Source of the DNA: Methylobacterium sp. 2A
Lineage (GTDB): Bacteria; Pseudomonadota; Alphaproteobacteria; Rhizobiales; Beijerinckiaceae
Direction of reading: 5' to 3'
Assembly: GCF_009806555.1 (NCBI RefSeq)
Contig: NZ_VUOK01000048.1
Location: 56,935-120,934 of the forward strand
Length of the DNA stretch: 64,000 nucleotides
The notes below the pieces were generated by a model, which saw only the letters and a list, made by a program, of their open reading frames with translations, was not told where the DNA came from and did not search any database. A program made the position numbers and the translations under genes. Shown one piece after another: positions 54,587 through 62,749 of this stretch (position 1 is its first letter; every line of letters begins with the position of its first letter).

Positions 54587-55119
54587 TTTCCTCTTGGACG
54601 CCACATAAGTTCCGACTGGCGTCATCCAGGCGCGACTCCACGCCAGGAAAGATTCTACAAGTATAATCTTGTGGCGCAAGACTTTTTCGCCTCCGTTCGC
54701 GTCCCGGCGATCCGTGAGTTGATCAAGCCGCCTGATCCCTCCGCGTCGGGGTCGGGGATGTGACGTTCTCAGGGACGGCGCTTGATATTTGCGGCCACCT
54801 TTCTTCGGCTCAGCCCTGAATGGCGCGTCTTCTTAGGCCAGAGACGCCTCTCCGGTCGCCCGTCGGTCGTGGCTTGCGCGTGTCATCCGCACCGATGGCA
54901 GAAATCGACCGCTGCAGGTTCGTGTTTTCGGAGCCCGACCGGGCTGGGGCCACACTCAGATCCTCCCCAAAGGTCAGGCACCAATATGTACGCGTCCCCG
55001 GTGCATGCAGTCGCGGACACGCCGTCCTGGCGGGATCGGAGCCGGCCGATCAAAGAATGCGCAGCGCCGGTGGACCGACTTGTCGTGTGCCTTCACAAGC
55101 CGCTGTGATGCCCGTACGT
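54587..55119. other. 533-bp stretch without a supported gene
   Basis: GC content returns to the chromosomal level. Several short frames occur on both strands, but none has a domain, signal or good start. It may include leftovers of earlier insertions. Confidence 0.5.
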
Positions 55120-55134
55120 CTCTAGTGACTAGAG
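55120..55134 (+). promoter_or_regulatory. MerR-type operator (CTCTAG-TGA-CTAGAG)
   Basis: A perfect 6-bp dyad with a 3-bp centre, 15 bp before the regulator's ATG. It resembles the operators of PbrR/CadR-type regulators as I remember them (CTATAG/CTAGAG halves), which normally lie between -35 and -10 elements. This suggests autoregulation and control of the metal genes downstream. Confidence 0.72.
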
Positions 55135-55149
55135 CATCAGAGGGGTCGT

Positions 55150-55554
55150 ATGCGGTCATTCGCCATCGGCGTGTTGTCGGAGCGGACCGGGGTCAAGGTC
55201 CCGACCATCCGGTTCTATGAATCCATCGGATTGCTGCCCGCGCCGGAACGGACGCAAACCAACCGCCGGACCTACGACGAGGAGACGGTCAAACGCCTGC
55301 GCTTCATCCGGCACGCGCGTGAGCTTGGGTTCGAGGTGGAGGCCATTCGGGCGCTGCTCGATCTCGCCGCCCATCCCGAGCGGCCCTGCGCGGATGCCGA
55401 TGTCGTCGCCCGGCAGCAGCTTGCCGACATCGACGACCGGATCGAGCGACTGACGGGTCTCAGGGCAGAAATCCAGGCGATGCTCGACCGCTGTACCGGC
55501 GGCCAAGTCCGCGAGTGCAGGATCATCGAGGTGCTGGCTGATCACGGAGAGTGA
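55150..55554 (+). CDS. MerR-family heavy-metal regulator (CadR/PbrR/ZntR-like)
   Basis: A 134-residue activator. The MerR helix-turn-helix (FAIGVLSERTGVKVPTIRFY, GLLPAPERTQTNRR) is followed by a long dimerisation helix. Metal-ligand cysteines are Cys80 (ERPCADAD), Cys115 and Cys123 (RCTGGQVREC), the three-Cys pattern of Cd/Pb/Zn sensors. First gene of the metal locus, with a palindromic operator just upstream. Confidence 0.88.
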   Translation: MRSFAIGVLSERTGVKVPTIRFYESIGLLPAPERTQTNRRTYDEETVKRLRFIRHARELGFEVEAIRALLDLAAHPERPCADADVVARQQLADIDDRIERLTGLRAEIQAMLDRCTGGQVRECRIIEVLADHGE

Positions 55555-55631
55555 CTGAGCGAGCGGCGCTGATCATGCCGGAACCAAGTCTCCTCTAGCT
55601 GCCAGAGGAAGCGAGGCATCTTCAGATCGCC

Positions 55632-56111
55632 TTGCGGGGCCTGCTCCGCCCGAGTGAGCCAGACCGGGGCGAAGTCGACGGACACCACGACCAGGATGAT
55701 CGTTCCCACGCCCATGGCGGGCACACCCATGCGCCGGCAAGCTTCGGCAGGGCCTTCGCCGTCGGGGTCGTCCTAACGTCCAGGTTCGTGGTCGTCGGGG
55801 CGGCCTATGGCATCCTTTGGCAATCCGTGGCGCTCCTGGCGGATGCGGGCCACAACCTTTCCGCCTTGCTCGGCCTCGTGGTGGCCCGGGTCGCGACCGT
55901 GCTGGCGAAGCGAGCCCAGACCTCCCGCCAAACCTACGGGACGAACGGTTCCTCGAACCTCGCATCCCTGTTCAACGCCTTGTCCCTCTTCGTCGCCGTG
56001 GCGGGACACGACGCTTCCCAGCCAGTGCCACCTCGGCCGGATGCGCTTCCAACGATGGTAGGGCCGAGAGGCATGCCCCGGGTCGCTTGGTCCGAAGGGT
56101 CCCGGGGCTAG
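55632..56111 (+). pseudogene. truncated CDF (CzcD-like) metal transporter remnant
   Basis: The frame contains the beginning of a cation diffusion facilitator: a His-rich leader (GHHDQDDRSHAHGGHTHAP), then ASFGRAFAVGVVL, SVALLADAGHNLSALLGL and a loop reading RQTYGTNGSSNLASLFNAL. It then degenerates after about 110 residues, where four more TM helices should follow. No good start codon remains. It was probably a Zn/Cd/Co exporter controlled by the MerR gene. Confidence 0.7.
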
Positions 56112-56209
56112 CGGCCGAGGATGCTCAAGATCCATGGCCGGGCGGCCGATGCCCCGAACGCGCGAAATTCGACTTGTGCAGAAGACCTCCACTCGCGCAT
56201 AAGGGCGGC

Positions 56210-56590
56210 ATGACCGTAGGGCGGTGGCATTGGGGCGGCGGCGCGCCGCGAGGCTGGTGGACAACCGCCTCGCGCATGCTCGCGTTCGTGCTGGCGCTGA
56301 CGCTGGCGGCACCCGACCTTGGCCTCGCCGCCGACATGACCGGCGCCCAGGTTCGGCATGCGTCGATTTCGGACGCTCCAGCGCTGACCGTCGACGCAGA
56401 GCACCCCGTCTCGGGATCCGCTGAACTCGGCCTCGCCTGCCACGTGCATTGCGGCTGCCATCCGGTCATACGGACCGAGGGCGGCGCCGTCACGACATGT
56501 CCCGATACCGGCCGCCGCGTCGCGTCCGTGGTCGCTGGACCGCTGGCGCCCGTTTGGCCCGATCGCCTGTCGAGGCCGCCTCGCGTGTGA
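56210..56590 (+). CDS. small secreted Cys/His protein of the metal locus
   Basis: A 126-residue protein with a signal peptide (hydrophobic stretch ASRMLAFVLALTLAAPDLGLA, cleavage near residue 41). The mature part contains the cluster CHVHCGCHP (C-x2-H-C-x-C-H). The same spacing occurs in the otherwise different protein at 62202-62600. A periplasmic metal-binding or sensing role ahead of the RND pump is inferred. Confidence 0.62.
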   Translation: MTVGRWHWGGGAPRGWWTTASRMLAFVLALTLAAPDLGLAADMTGAQVRHASISDAPALTVDAEHPVSGSAELGLACHVHCGCHPVIRTEGGAVTTCPDTGRRVASVVAGPLAPVWPDRLSRPPRV

Positions 56591-56722
56591 GGTGAGCGCG
56601 CCCCGAGCGGCGTGCGCGCCCGGCCGAAGGCTGGGCACCCGAAAACCCCACACCTGAAATCTAGGAGCCGATGCTCGCTCGCAATCCGGGCGGCGCGCGG
56701 CATCCCGGTCGAGTCCGGCTTC

Positions 56723-58057
56723 ATGCGCATTCTCCTGTCCGCGGCCATCCTGGTCGCCGGCATCGCCATCGGCGGTGCCGTTCCCGGCGTGTCCTCACGC
56801 ATTCACGAAACCCTCGACGCCGTGGGCGCCCGGAACATCCCGTTCCTGCAAGCAGCCCCTGGGATGGCCTCCCCGCCGGCGAGCGACGAGAAGCCTCACG
56901 AGGACGCCGATGCCCATGGGTCGGAGCCGGCACCGCTGGAGCCGAACGGTGCCGGCGAGGCGCATGCCCCGGAAGGCATCGTCAGGATGCGGCCCGAGCA
57001 GGTCGCCGCGCAGGATATCAAGGTCCTGAAGGTCGAGGGCGGCACGCTCGCAAGGCACCTTCTGGTGCCCGGAACCATCACGCCCAACACCGACCGGATC
57101 GCCCGCATCCCGGCCCGGGTCGTCGGCACGGTGGCCGAGTTGCGCAAGCGCCTCGGCGACGACGTCCAGAAGGACGAGATCGTCGCCGTGCTGGACAGCC
57201 GCGAGGTCGCCGACGCCAAGAGCGAGTACCTGACCGCCTTGGTCCAAGCCGAACTTCAGAAGATCAATTACGAGCGCCAGCAAAAGCTACTCGCGTCTCA
57301 GGCCGCGTCCGAGGCCGCGTTCCAGAACGCCCGTGCGACGTTCCTGGAGAACCAGCTGCGCGTCGACCTCGCCCGCCAGAAGCTGTCCGCGCTGGGGCTC
57401 AACGCCGCCGAGGTCGCGGCGGCCCAGAAGCGCGACGAGGCCACCCCGAACCGGTCGAGCCTGCGCCTGTTCGAGTTGCGCTCGCCCCTATCGGGACGCA
57501 TCGTCGAGCGCAAGGTGGACGTGGGCACCAAGCTCGGCGGCGAGGGGGATCCCGCCGACCTCTACACGGTGGCCGACCTCTCGTCCGTGTGGATCGAACT
57601 CTCCGTATCGACCCTGGATCTGGCCAATGTTCGGGATGGCGCGCGCGTCGCGGTCTCCCTGGGTCAAGCGGGTGGCGGCCGCCATGGGGAGGGTAAGGTC
57701 GTGTTCGTCAGCCCGCTCCTCAACCAGGAGACGCGCTCGGCCCGGGTGATCGTCGCCCTGCCGAACCCGGACCTCGCGTGGCGGCCCGGCACCTTCGTCA
57801 CCGCCGAGGTGGAGATCGCCCGGGACGCGGTCGCCGTGCGCATCCCCAAGGCCGCCCTTCAGACCGTCGAGGGCAAACGCGTGGTCTTCGTGCGCACCGA
57901 GGCAGGCTTCGAGAGGCGCGAGGTCGAGCTCGGGCACTCCGACGACGAGGCCTTCGAGGTCACGGTGGGCCTCAAGGCCGGCGAGGAGATCGCGGTCGGC
58001 AACTCCTTCCTGCTGAAGGCCGAGCTCGGCAAGGCCGAAGCCGGCGACAACGACTGA
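56723..58057 (+). CDS. CzcB/CusB-type membrane fusion protein of an RND metal efflux system
   Basis: A 444-residue periplasmic adaptor. The N-terminal hydrophobic segment (ILLSAAILVAGIAIGGAV) is followed by a His/Asp-rich linker (DEKPHEDADAHGSE). The lipoyl/barrel-sandwich halves surround a coiled-coil hairpin (about 165-225), with beta-barrel and membrane-proximal domains after. It links the CzcA-like pump to the TolC-like channel. ATG 56723 gives the membrane-anchor start; the ribosome-binding site is poor. Confidence 0.88.
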   Translation: MRILLSAAILVAGIAIGGAVPGVSSRIHETLDAVGARNIPFLQAAPGMASPPASDEKPHEDADAHGSEPAPLEPNGAGEAHAPEGIVRMRPEQVAAQDIKVLKVEGGTLARHLLVPGTITPNTDRIARIPARVVGTVAELRKRLGDDVQKDEIVAVLDSREVADAKSEYLTALVQAELQKINYERQQKLLASQAASEAAFQNARATFLENQLRVDLARQKLSALGLNAAEVAAAQKRDEATPNRSSLRLFELRSPLSGRIVERKVDVGTKLGGEGDPADLYTVADLSSVWIELSVSTLDLANVRDGARVAVSLGQAGGGRHGEGKVVFVSPLLNQETRSARVIVALPNPDLAWRPGTFVTAEVEIARDAVAVRIPKAALQTVEGKRVVFVRTEAGFERREVELGHSDDEAFEVTVGLKAGEEIAVGNSFLLKAELGKAEAGDND

Positions 58058-58062
58058 GGGGC

Positions 58063-61000
58063 ATGCCGACCATGATCAGCCGCATCCTCGACATCTCGGT
58101 CCGCCAGCGCTGGCTGGTGCTGCTCCTGTCGCTGCTCGCCGCCGGCTTCGGCGGCTACGCGCTGACGAAGCTGCCTATCGACGCGGTGCCCGACATCACC
58201 AACAACCAGGTGCAGATCAACACGGTCGCGCCCGCGCTCTCGCCCTTCGACATCGAGCGGCAGGTGACCTACCCGGTGGAGACCGCGCTCGCCGGGATCA
58301 AGGGCCTCGAATACACCCGCTCCCTATCGCGCAACGGCTTCTCGCAGGTCACGGCGGTCTTCAGCGACAACGTCGACCTTTACTTCGCCCGCCAGCAGGT
58401 GGTGGAGCGCCTGAGCGAGGCCCGCGAGGCGCTGCCCTCCGAGGTCGAACCGCACATGGGCCCCATCACCACGGGCCTGGGTGAGATCTACATGTGGACG
58501 GTCCGGTACGCCGCGCCCGCAGAACGCAAGATCGCGGCTCCCGGCAAGCCGGGCTGGCAGCCCGACGGCGCCTACCTGACCCCCGAGGGTCAGCGGCTGA
58601 CAAACGACCTCGAACGGGCCGCCTACCTGAGGACGATCCAGGACTGGGTCATCCGGCCCCAGGTGAGGACCGTTGCGGGCGTGGCCGGGGTCGACGGGAT
58701 CGGCGGCTTCGAGAAGCAGTACCACGTCCAGCCCGACCCGACGAAGCTAACCTCGCTCGACCTGTCCTTCGCGGACGTCGCCCGGGCGCTCCAGGCCAAC
58801 AACGCCAACCAGGGCGCCCGCTACCTGGAGGACAACGGCGAGGGCTACGTCGTCAGGTCCTCGGGTCGCCTGGAGAGCATGGACGAGATCGGCAACGTCG
58901 TCGTCACGACCCGCGGCGGCGTACCCGTCCGGATCAAGGATATCGCCGAGGTGCGCATCGGCCGCGACCTGCGCACCGGCTCGGGCAGCCAGAATGGGCA
59001 GGAGGCGGTCGTCGGCACCGCCCTGATGCTGATCGGCGAGAACAGCCGCACGGTGGCGGCCGCCGTCGACGCTCGCATGGCGCAGATCCGGCGCGCCCTG
59101 CCGCCGGGCGTCGAGGTCCAGACGGTCCTCGACCGGACGCAGCTCGTCGAGGCCACGATCCGCACGGTGGGCCGGAACCTCGCGGAGGGCGCGGCCCTCG
59201 TGATCGTCATTCTGTTCCTGCTGCTCGGCAACATCCGGGCGGCGTTGATCACGGCGCTGGTCATCCCGGTCGCGATGCTGATGACCGTGACCGGCATGGT
59301 CGAAGGAAAAATCTCGGCCAACCTGATGAGCCTCGGGGCGCTGGATTTCGGGCTCATCGTCGACGGGGCGGTGATCATCACCGAGAACGCGCTGCGCCAC
59401 CTCGCCGAGCGGCAGCACGCGATCGGGCGGCCGCTCGAACTGGAGGAGCGCCTGGAGACGGTGCGCGCCTCCGCAGAGGAGATGATCAAGCCGTCCCTCT
59501 ACGGGCAGGCGATCATCATGCTGGTCTACGTCCCGCTCCTGACCTTCACGGGCGTCGAAGGCAAGATGTTCCAGCCCATGGCGCTGACCGTCATCCTGGC
59601 GCTCGCGGCCGCCTTCGTGCTGTCGCTGACCTTCGTGCCGGCCCTGATCGCCATCATGATCACCGGCCGCGTCACGGAGAAGGACAACTTCATCATCCGG
59701 GCGCTGAAGGCGGCGTATCGGCCGATCCTCGCCGTAGCTGTCCGGACGCCGTTCGCCTTCATCGGCGCCGCCCTGCTGCTGCTGGTGGGGGCCGGTCTGC
59801 TTGCCGCAAGGCTCGGGACCGAGTTCATCCCGACCCTGGACGAGAAGAGCATCGCGATGAACGCGCTGCGCATCCCCTCGACCTCGCTGAGCCAGTCGCA
59901 GGCGATGCAGCTCAGGATCGAGCAGGCCGTCTCGAAGTTCCCGCAGGTCGCCTACGTGTTCTCGAAGACCGGTACCGCCGAGGTCGCCACCGACCCGATG
60001 CCGCAGAACTCCTCCGACACGTTCGTGATGCTCAAGCCGCAGGCGGAATGGCCGGATCCGGAGCTGTCCAAGTCCGAGTTGCAGGAACAGATCGAGAAGG
60101 CCGTGGGCGAGCTCGCCGGCAATACCTACGAGTTCTCCCAGCCGATCCAGCTGCGCTTCAACGAGCTGCTCGCCGGGACACGGGGCGACCTCGCCGTGAA
60201 GGTGTTCGGCGACGAGTTCGGGGCGATGAAGCAGGCCGCCAACCGAATTGCCGAGATCCTGCGGGGCACGCACGGTGCGGAGGACGTCAAGGTCGAGCAG
60301 ACCGCCGGACTCCCAATCCTTGAGATCAAGATCGACAAGGCCGAGGCTGCGCGGCTCGGTCTCAGCACCGGGGCGATCCAGGAGGTCATCGGCGCGGCCA
60401 TCGGCGGCAAGGATGCGGGCGTCGTCTTCGAGGGCGACCGGCGCTTCCCCATCGTGGTACGTCTGACCGACAAGGTCCGCGAGGACCGGGAGGCCCTGGA
60501 GAACATCCCGGTGTCCCTGCCCCCCGGGCCGAACGGCCGCGCCGCCTCCGTGCTCCTGAAGCAGGTGGCGAGCTTCACCGTGACCGAGGGACCTAACCAG
60601 GTCAGCCGCGAGAACGGCCGGCGGCGCGTCGTGGTCACCGCCAACGTGCGCGGCCGCGACATCGGCTCGCTCGTCGCCGAGGCCCAGGCCAGGGTGGCCA
60701 GCCAGGTACAAATGCCGCCAGGCTACTACGTGACCTGGGGCGGCCAGTTCGAGAACCTCGCCTCGGCCCGCCAGCGCCTGACCGTGGTGGTGCCGGTGTG
60801 CTTCTTCCTGATCTTCCTGCTGCTCTACTCGGCCCTGGGTAGCGCTCGGGACGCGCTCCTCGTGTTCAGCGCCGTGCCGCTGGCGCTCACCGGCGGCATC
60901 GCGGCCCTGTGGCTGCGGGGGATGCCGCTGTCGGTGCCGGCCGCGGTCGGATTCATCGCTCTCTCGGGCGTGGCGGTGCTGAACGGCCTCGTGATGCTGA

Positions 61001-61320
61001 CCTTCGTCAAGCAGCTCGTGGCCGAGGGACGCCCGAAGCGGGAAGCCATCCTGGAGGGAGCCATGACCCGGCTGCGGCCGGTGGCGATGACGGCGCTCGT
61101 CGCCTCCCTGGGGTTCGTGCCGATGGCGCTCGCGACCGAGACCGGTGCCGAGGTGCAGCGGCCGCTCGCCACCGTGGTGATCGGCGGCCTGATCAGCGCC
61201 ACCCTCCTGACGCTCGTGGTCCTCCCGGCCCTCTACGCCCGCTTTGGCAGGGCGGCGACGCCGAAGGCCACTATGCGGCCGACGGAGACGGTGCCGCGGC
61301 ACCTCAGGGCCGCGGAGTAG
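58063..61320 (+). CDS. CzcA/CusA-type heavy-metal RND efflux pump
   Basis: A 1085-residue, 12-TM proton-driven pump of the HME-RND family. The N-terminal DISVRQRWLVLLLSLLAAG and the PDITNNQVQINT motif, both characteristic of CzcA/CusA, are present. So is the TM4 proton-relay segment LDFGLIVDGAVIITEN, whose DFG...VDG pattern resembles Zn/Co/Cd (CzcA/CnrA) more than Cu/Ag pumps. It starts at ATG 58063, five bases after the adaptor's stop (ATG 58072 also possible). Confidence 0.93.
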   Translation: MPTMISRILDISVRQRWLVLLLSLLAAGFGGYALTKLPIDAVPDITNNQVQINTVAPALSPFDIERQVTYPVETALAGIKGLEYTRSLSRNGFSQVTAVFSDNVDLYFARQQVVERLSEAREALPSEVEPHMGPITTGLGEIYMWTVRYAAPAERKIAAPGKPGWQPDGAYLTPEGQRLTNDLERAAYLRTIQDWVIRPQVRTVAGVAGVDGIGGFEKQYHVQPDPTKLTSLDLSFADVARALQANNANQGARYLEDNGEGYVVRSSGRLESMDEIGNVVVTTRGGVPVRIKDIAEVRIGRDLRTGSGSQNGQEAVVGTALMLIGENSRTVAAAVDARMAQIRRALPPGVEVQTVLDRTQLVEATIRTVGRNLAEGAALVIVILFLLLGNIRAALITALVIPVAMLMTVTGMVEGKISANLMSLGALDFGLIVDGAVIITENALRHLAERQHAIGRPLELEERLETVRASAEEMIKPSLYGQAIIMLVYVPLLTFTGVEGKMFQPMALTVILALAAAFVLSLTFVPALIAIMITGRVTEKDNFIIRALKAAYRPILAVAVRTPFAFIGAALLLLVGAGLLAARLGTEFIPTLDEKSIAMNALRIPSTSLSQSQAMQLRIEQAVSKFPQVAYVFSKTGTAEVATDPMPQNSSDTFVMLKPQAEWPDPELSKSELQEQIEKAVGELAGNTYEFSQPIQLRFNELLAGTRGDLAVKVFGDEFGAMKQAANRIAEILRGTHGAEDVKVEQTAGLPILEIKIDKAEAARLGLSTGAIQEVIGAAIGGKDAGVVFEGDRRFPIVVRLTDKVREDREALENIPVSLPPGPNGRAASVLLKQVASFTVTEGPNQVSRENGRRRVVVTANVRGRDIGSLVAEAQARVASQVQMPPGYYVTWGGQFENLASARQRLTVVVPVCFFLIFLLLYSALGSARDALLVFSAVPLALTGGIAALWLRGMPLSVPAAVGFIALSGVAVLNGLVMLTFVKQLVAEGRPKREAILEGAMTRLRPVAMTALVASLGFVPMALATETGAEVQRPLATVVIGGLISATLLTLVVLPALYARFGRAATPKATMRPTETVPRHLRAAE

Positions 61321-61324
61321 GCCC

Positions 61325-61862
61325 GTGCGCGTCCTCGCGATCACGGCCGCCATGGCCTCCCTCGCCGCCTTCCACTTTCGCATCTCCCGCGATGGGCGGC
61401 GACGGCGGCGACCCACCGTTCGGGTCGTCCTGGGGGCCGGTCGACGCTGTCCCGCATCCGCTCAGGGTCGTCCGCGACGCCAACCTGACCGCGCTCCACC
61501 ATCCGAATGGCTGGCAGCCCCTTCTCCGGGCGGCCACCGCGGAGGTATCCCTCAAGGTCTGCCGGGACAAAGGGCTGCAACAGGTCGTTCGGGGCGGCTT
61601 GCCGAAGTCGGGCGAGGCCCTGGCGAGGACGCGGCGCGCCATCCACGACGAGGGCGTGCGCCGCTATGGCGCGCCCGGACCGGGGCCCCTGGCCGATTTC
61701 GAGCCCTGCCGGGCGACCGGGCGCTCCTGGCCCGCCGCGAGTTCACGGATGGGCGGCGCGAACGCGTCATGACCGCATTCGGCCCCGGCTACCCAGCCTG
61801 CTCGGCAGTCCGTCGCGAGGCGACCGGACACCCGGCCGGCGTGCACGTCGCCGACCTGATCG
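61325..61862 (+). pseudogene. decayed hypothetical gene after the RND pump
   Basis: Coding-like segments occur in different frames. A signal-like start in frame of GTG 61325 (VRVLAITAAMASLAAFHF) is followed by a good central part in another frame (RVVRDANLTALHHPNGWQPL; RAIHDEGVRRYGAPGPGPL), then a return to the first frame (LLARREFTDGRRERVMTAFG). Two frameshifts would restore about 175 residues. Function unknown. Confidence 0.4.
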
Positions 61863-62201
61863 GTGTCGACGCCCCCTTGATGAGGCTCCTCGGTGCAAAT
61901 CCCGGCGGGTGCGGCATGCGCGGGAGCGGATCCCTCGAAGGCGGAAGCTCGTTCGGTGGCGCCAGGACGACGAGCATGGCCGGCGTCGGCCTCGCGGCGT
62001 TCCGGTACGGCACGGCGGCCCGGGCGAAGTGACGAGGTCGGGATGAAGCCCCCTGTCGAGAGGAGCCGCGTTCAGGATCGGACGGTTGTGGCTCGCGTGC
62101 TCGATAGCGGGGGATACAGCGCGCGCCTGCAGTCTGCACCGGGCGGTCCGTCGGCACCATCCATCCTGGCTAGCCCTACGGTGGCCGGAAAGCCTCGGTT
62201 C

Positions 62202-62600
62202 ATGGCCTCGTCCCTCATCGAGCTTCGGCGGCTCCGGGACCGGCGCGCCGACGGGACTTGGCGCCGTGCATTGGCCTGCCTGCTCGCCTTCGCCCTGATC
62301 ATCGCCCTCGTGGACCCGGCGCTGACATCGCCCCGGGTCGGACCCGACCACGCGAATGGGCCCGGCACGTTGTCCCTGTTCGAGCCGGATGCGACCGTGT
62401 CGGCTGCGGACGACCGCTCGGACCGCGGGCACCCAGGATCGCCCCGGTGCAACGGTCACTGCTCCTGTCATGGGACCATTCGGCCCGACGGCGCCCTCGC
62501 GGTGCCCGCGCGCGTCGCGCAGGCCCTGGAATTCCCGTTGTCCGGCGACGGCTTCCGGTCCCGAAAGGCCGCCCCGCCCCACGACCCGCCACGCGCCTGA
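62202..62600 (+). CDS. second small secreted Cys/His protein of the metal locus
   Basis: A 132-residue protein with an N-terminal signal/anchor (WRRALACLLAFALIIALVDP) and the cluster CNGHCSCHG, the same C-x2-H-C-x-C-H spacing as in the protein at 56210-56590. It lies between the pump and the TolC-like gene. A periplasmic metal-binding function is inferred. Confidence 0.6.
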   Translation: MASSLIELRRLRDRRADGTWRRALACLLAFALIIALVDPALTSPRVGPDHANGPGTLSLFEPDATVSAADDRSDRGHPGSPRCNGHCSCHGTIRPDGALAVPARVAQALEFPLSGDGFRSRKAAPPHDPPRA

Positions 62601-62749
62601 TCGCTCGGCTGCCGCGAGCCGCGGCGGCGCCCCGGGTCAAAAGCTTCGTCCCATGACCCGGATGTGAGTGCGCTCGCCTCGCGTGAGCGCGCGGCCCGTC
62701 GCCGTGACGGAGCCGCAGGTCGGAACCGCCTACGAGATCGGGTGGAGCG

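Noticed and set aside
54491..55125. Several short frames between the right attachment site and the metal regulator
   Set aside because: No domains, signals or coding-like composition, and they overlap each other in different frames.
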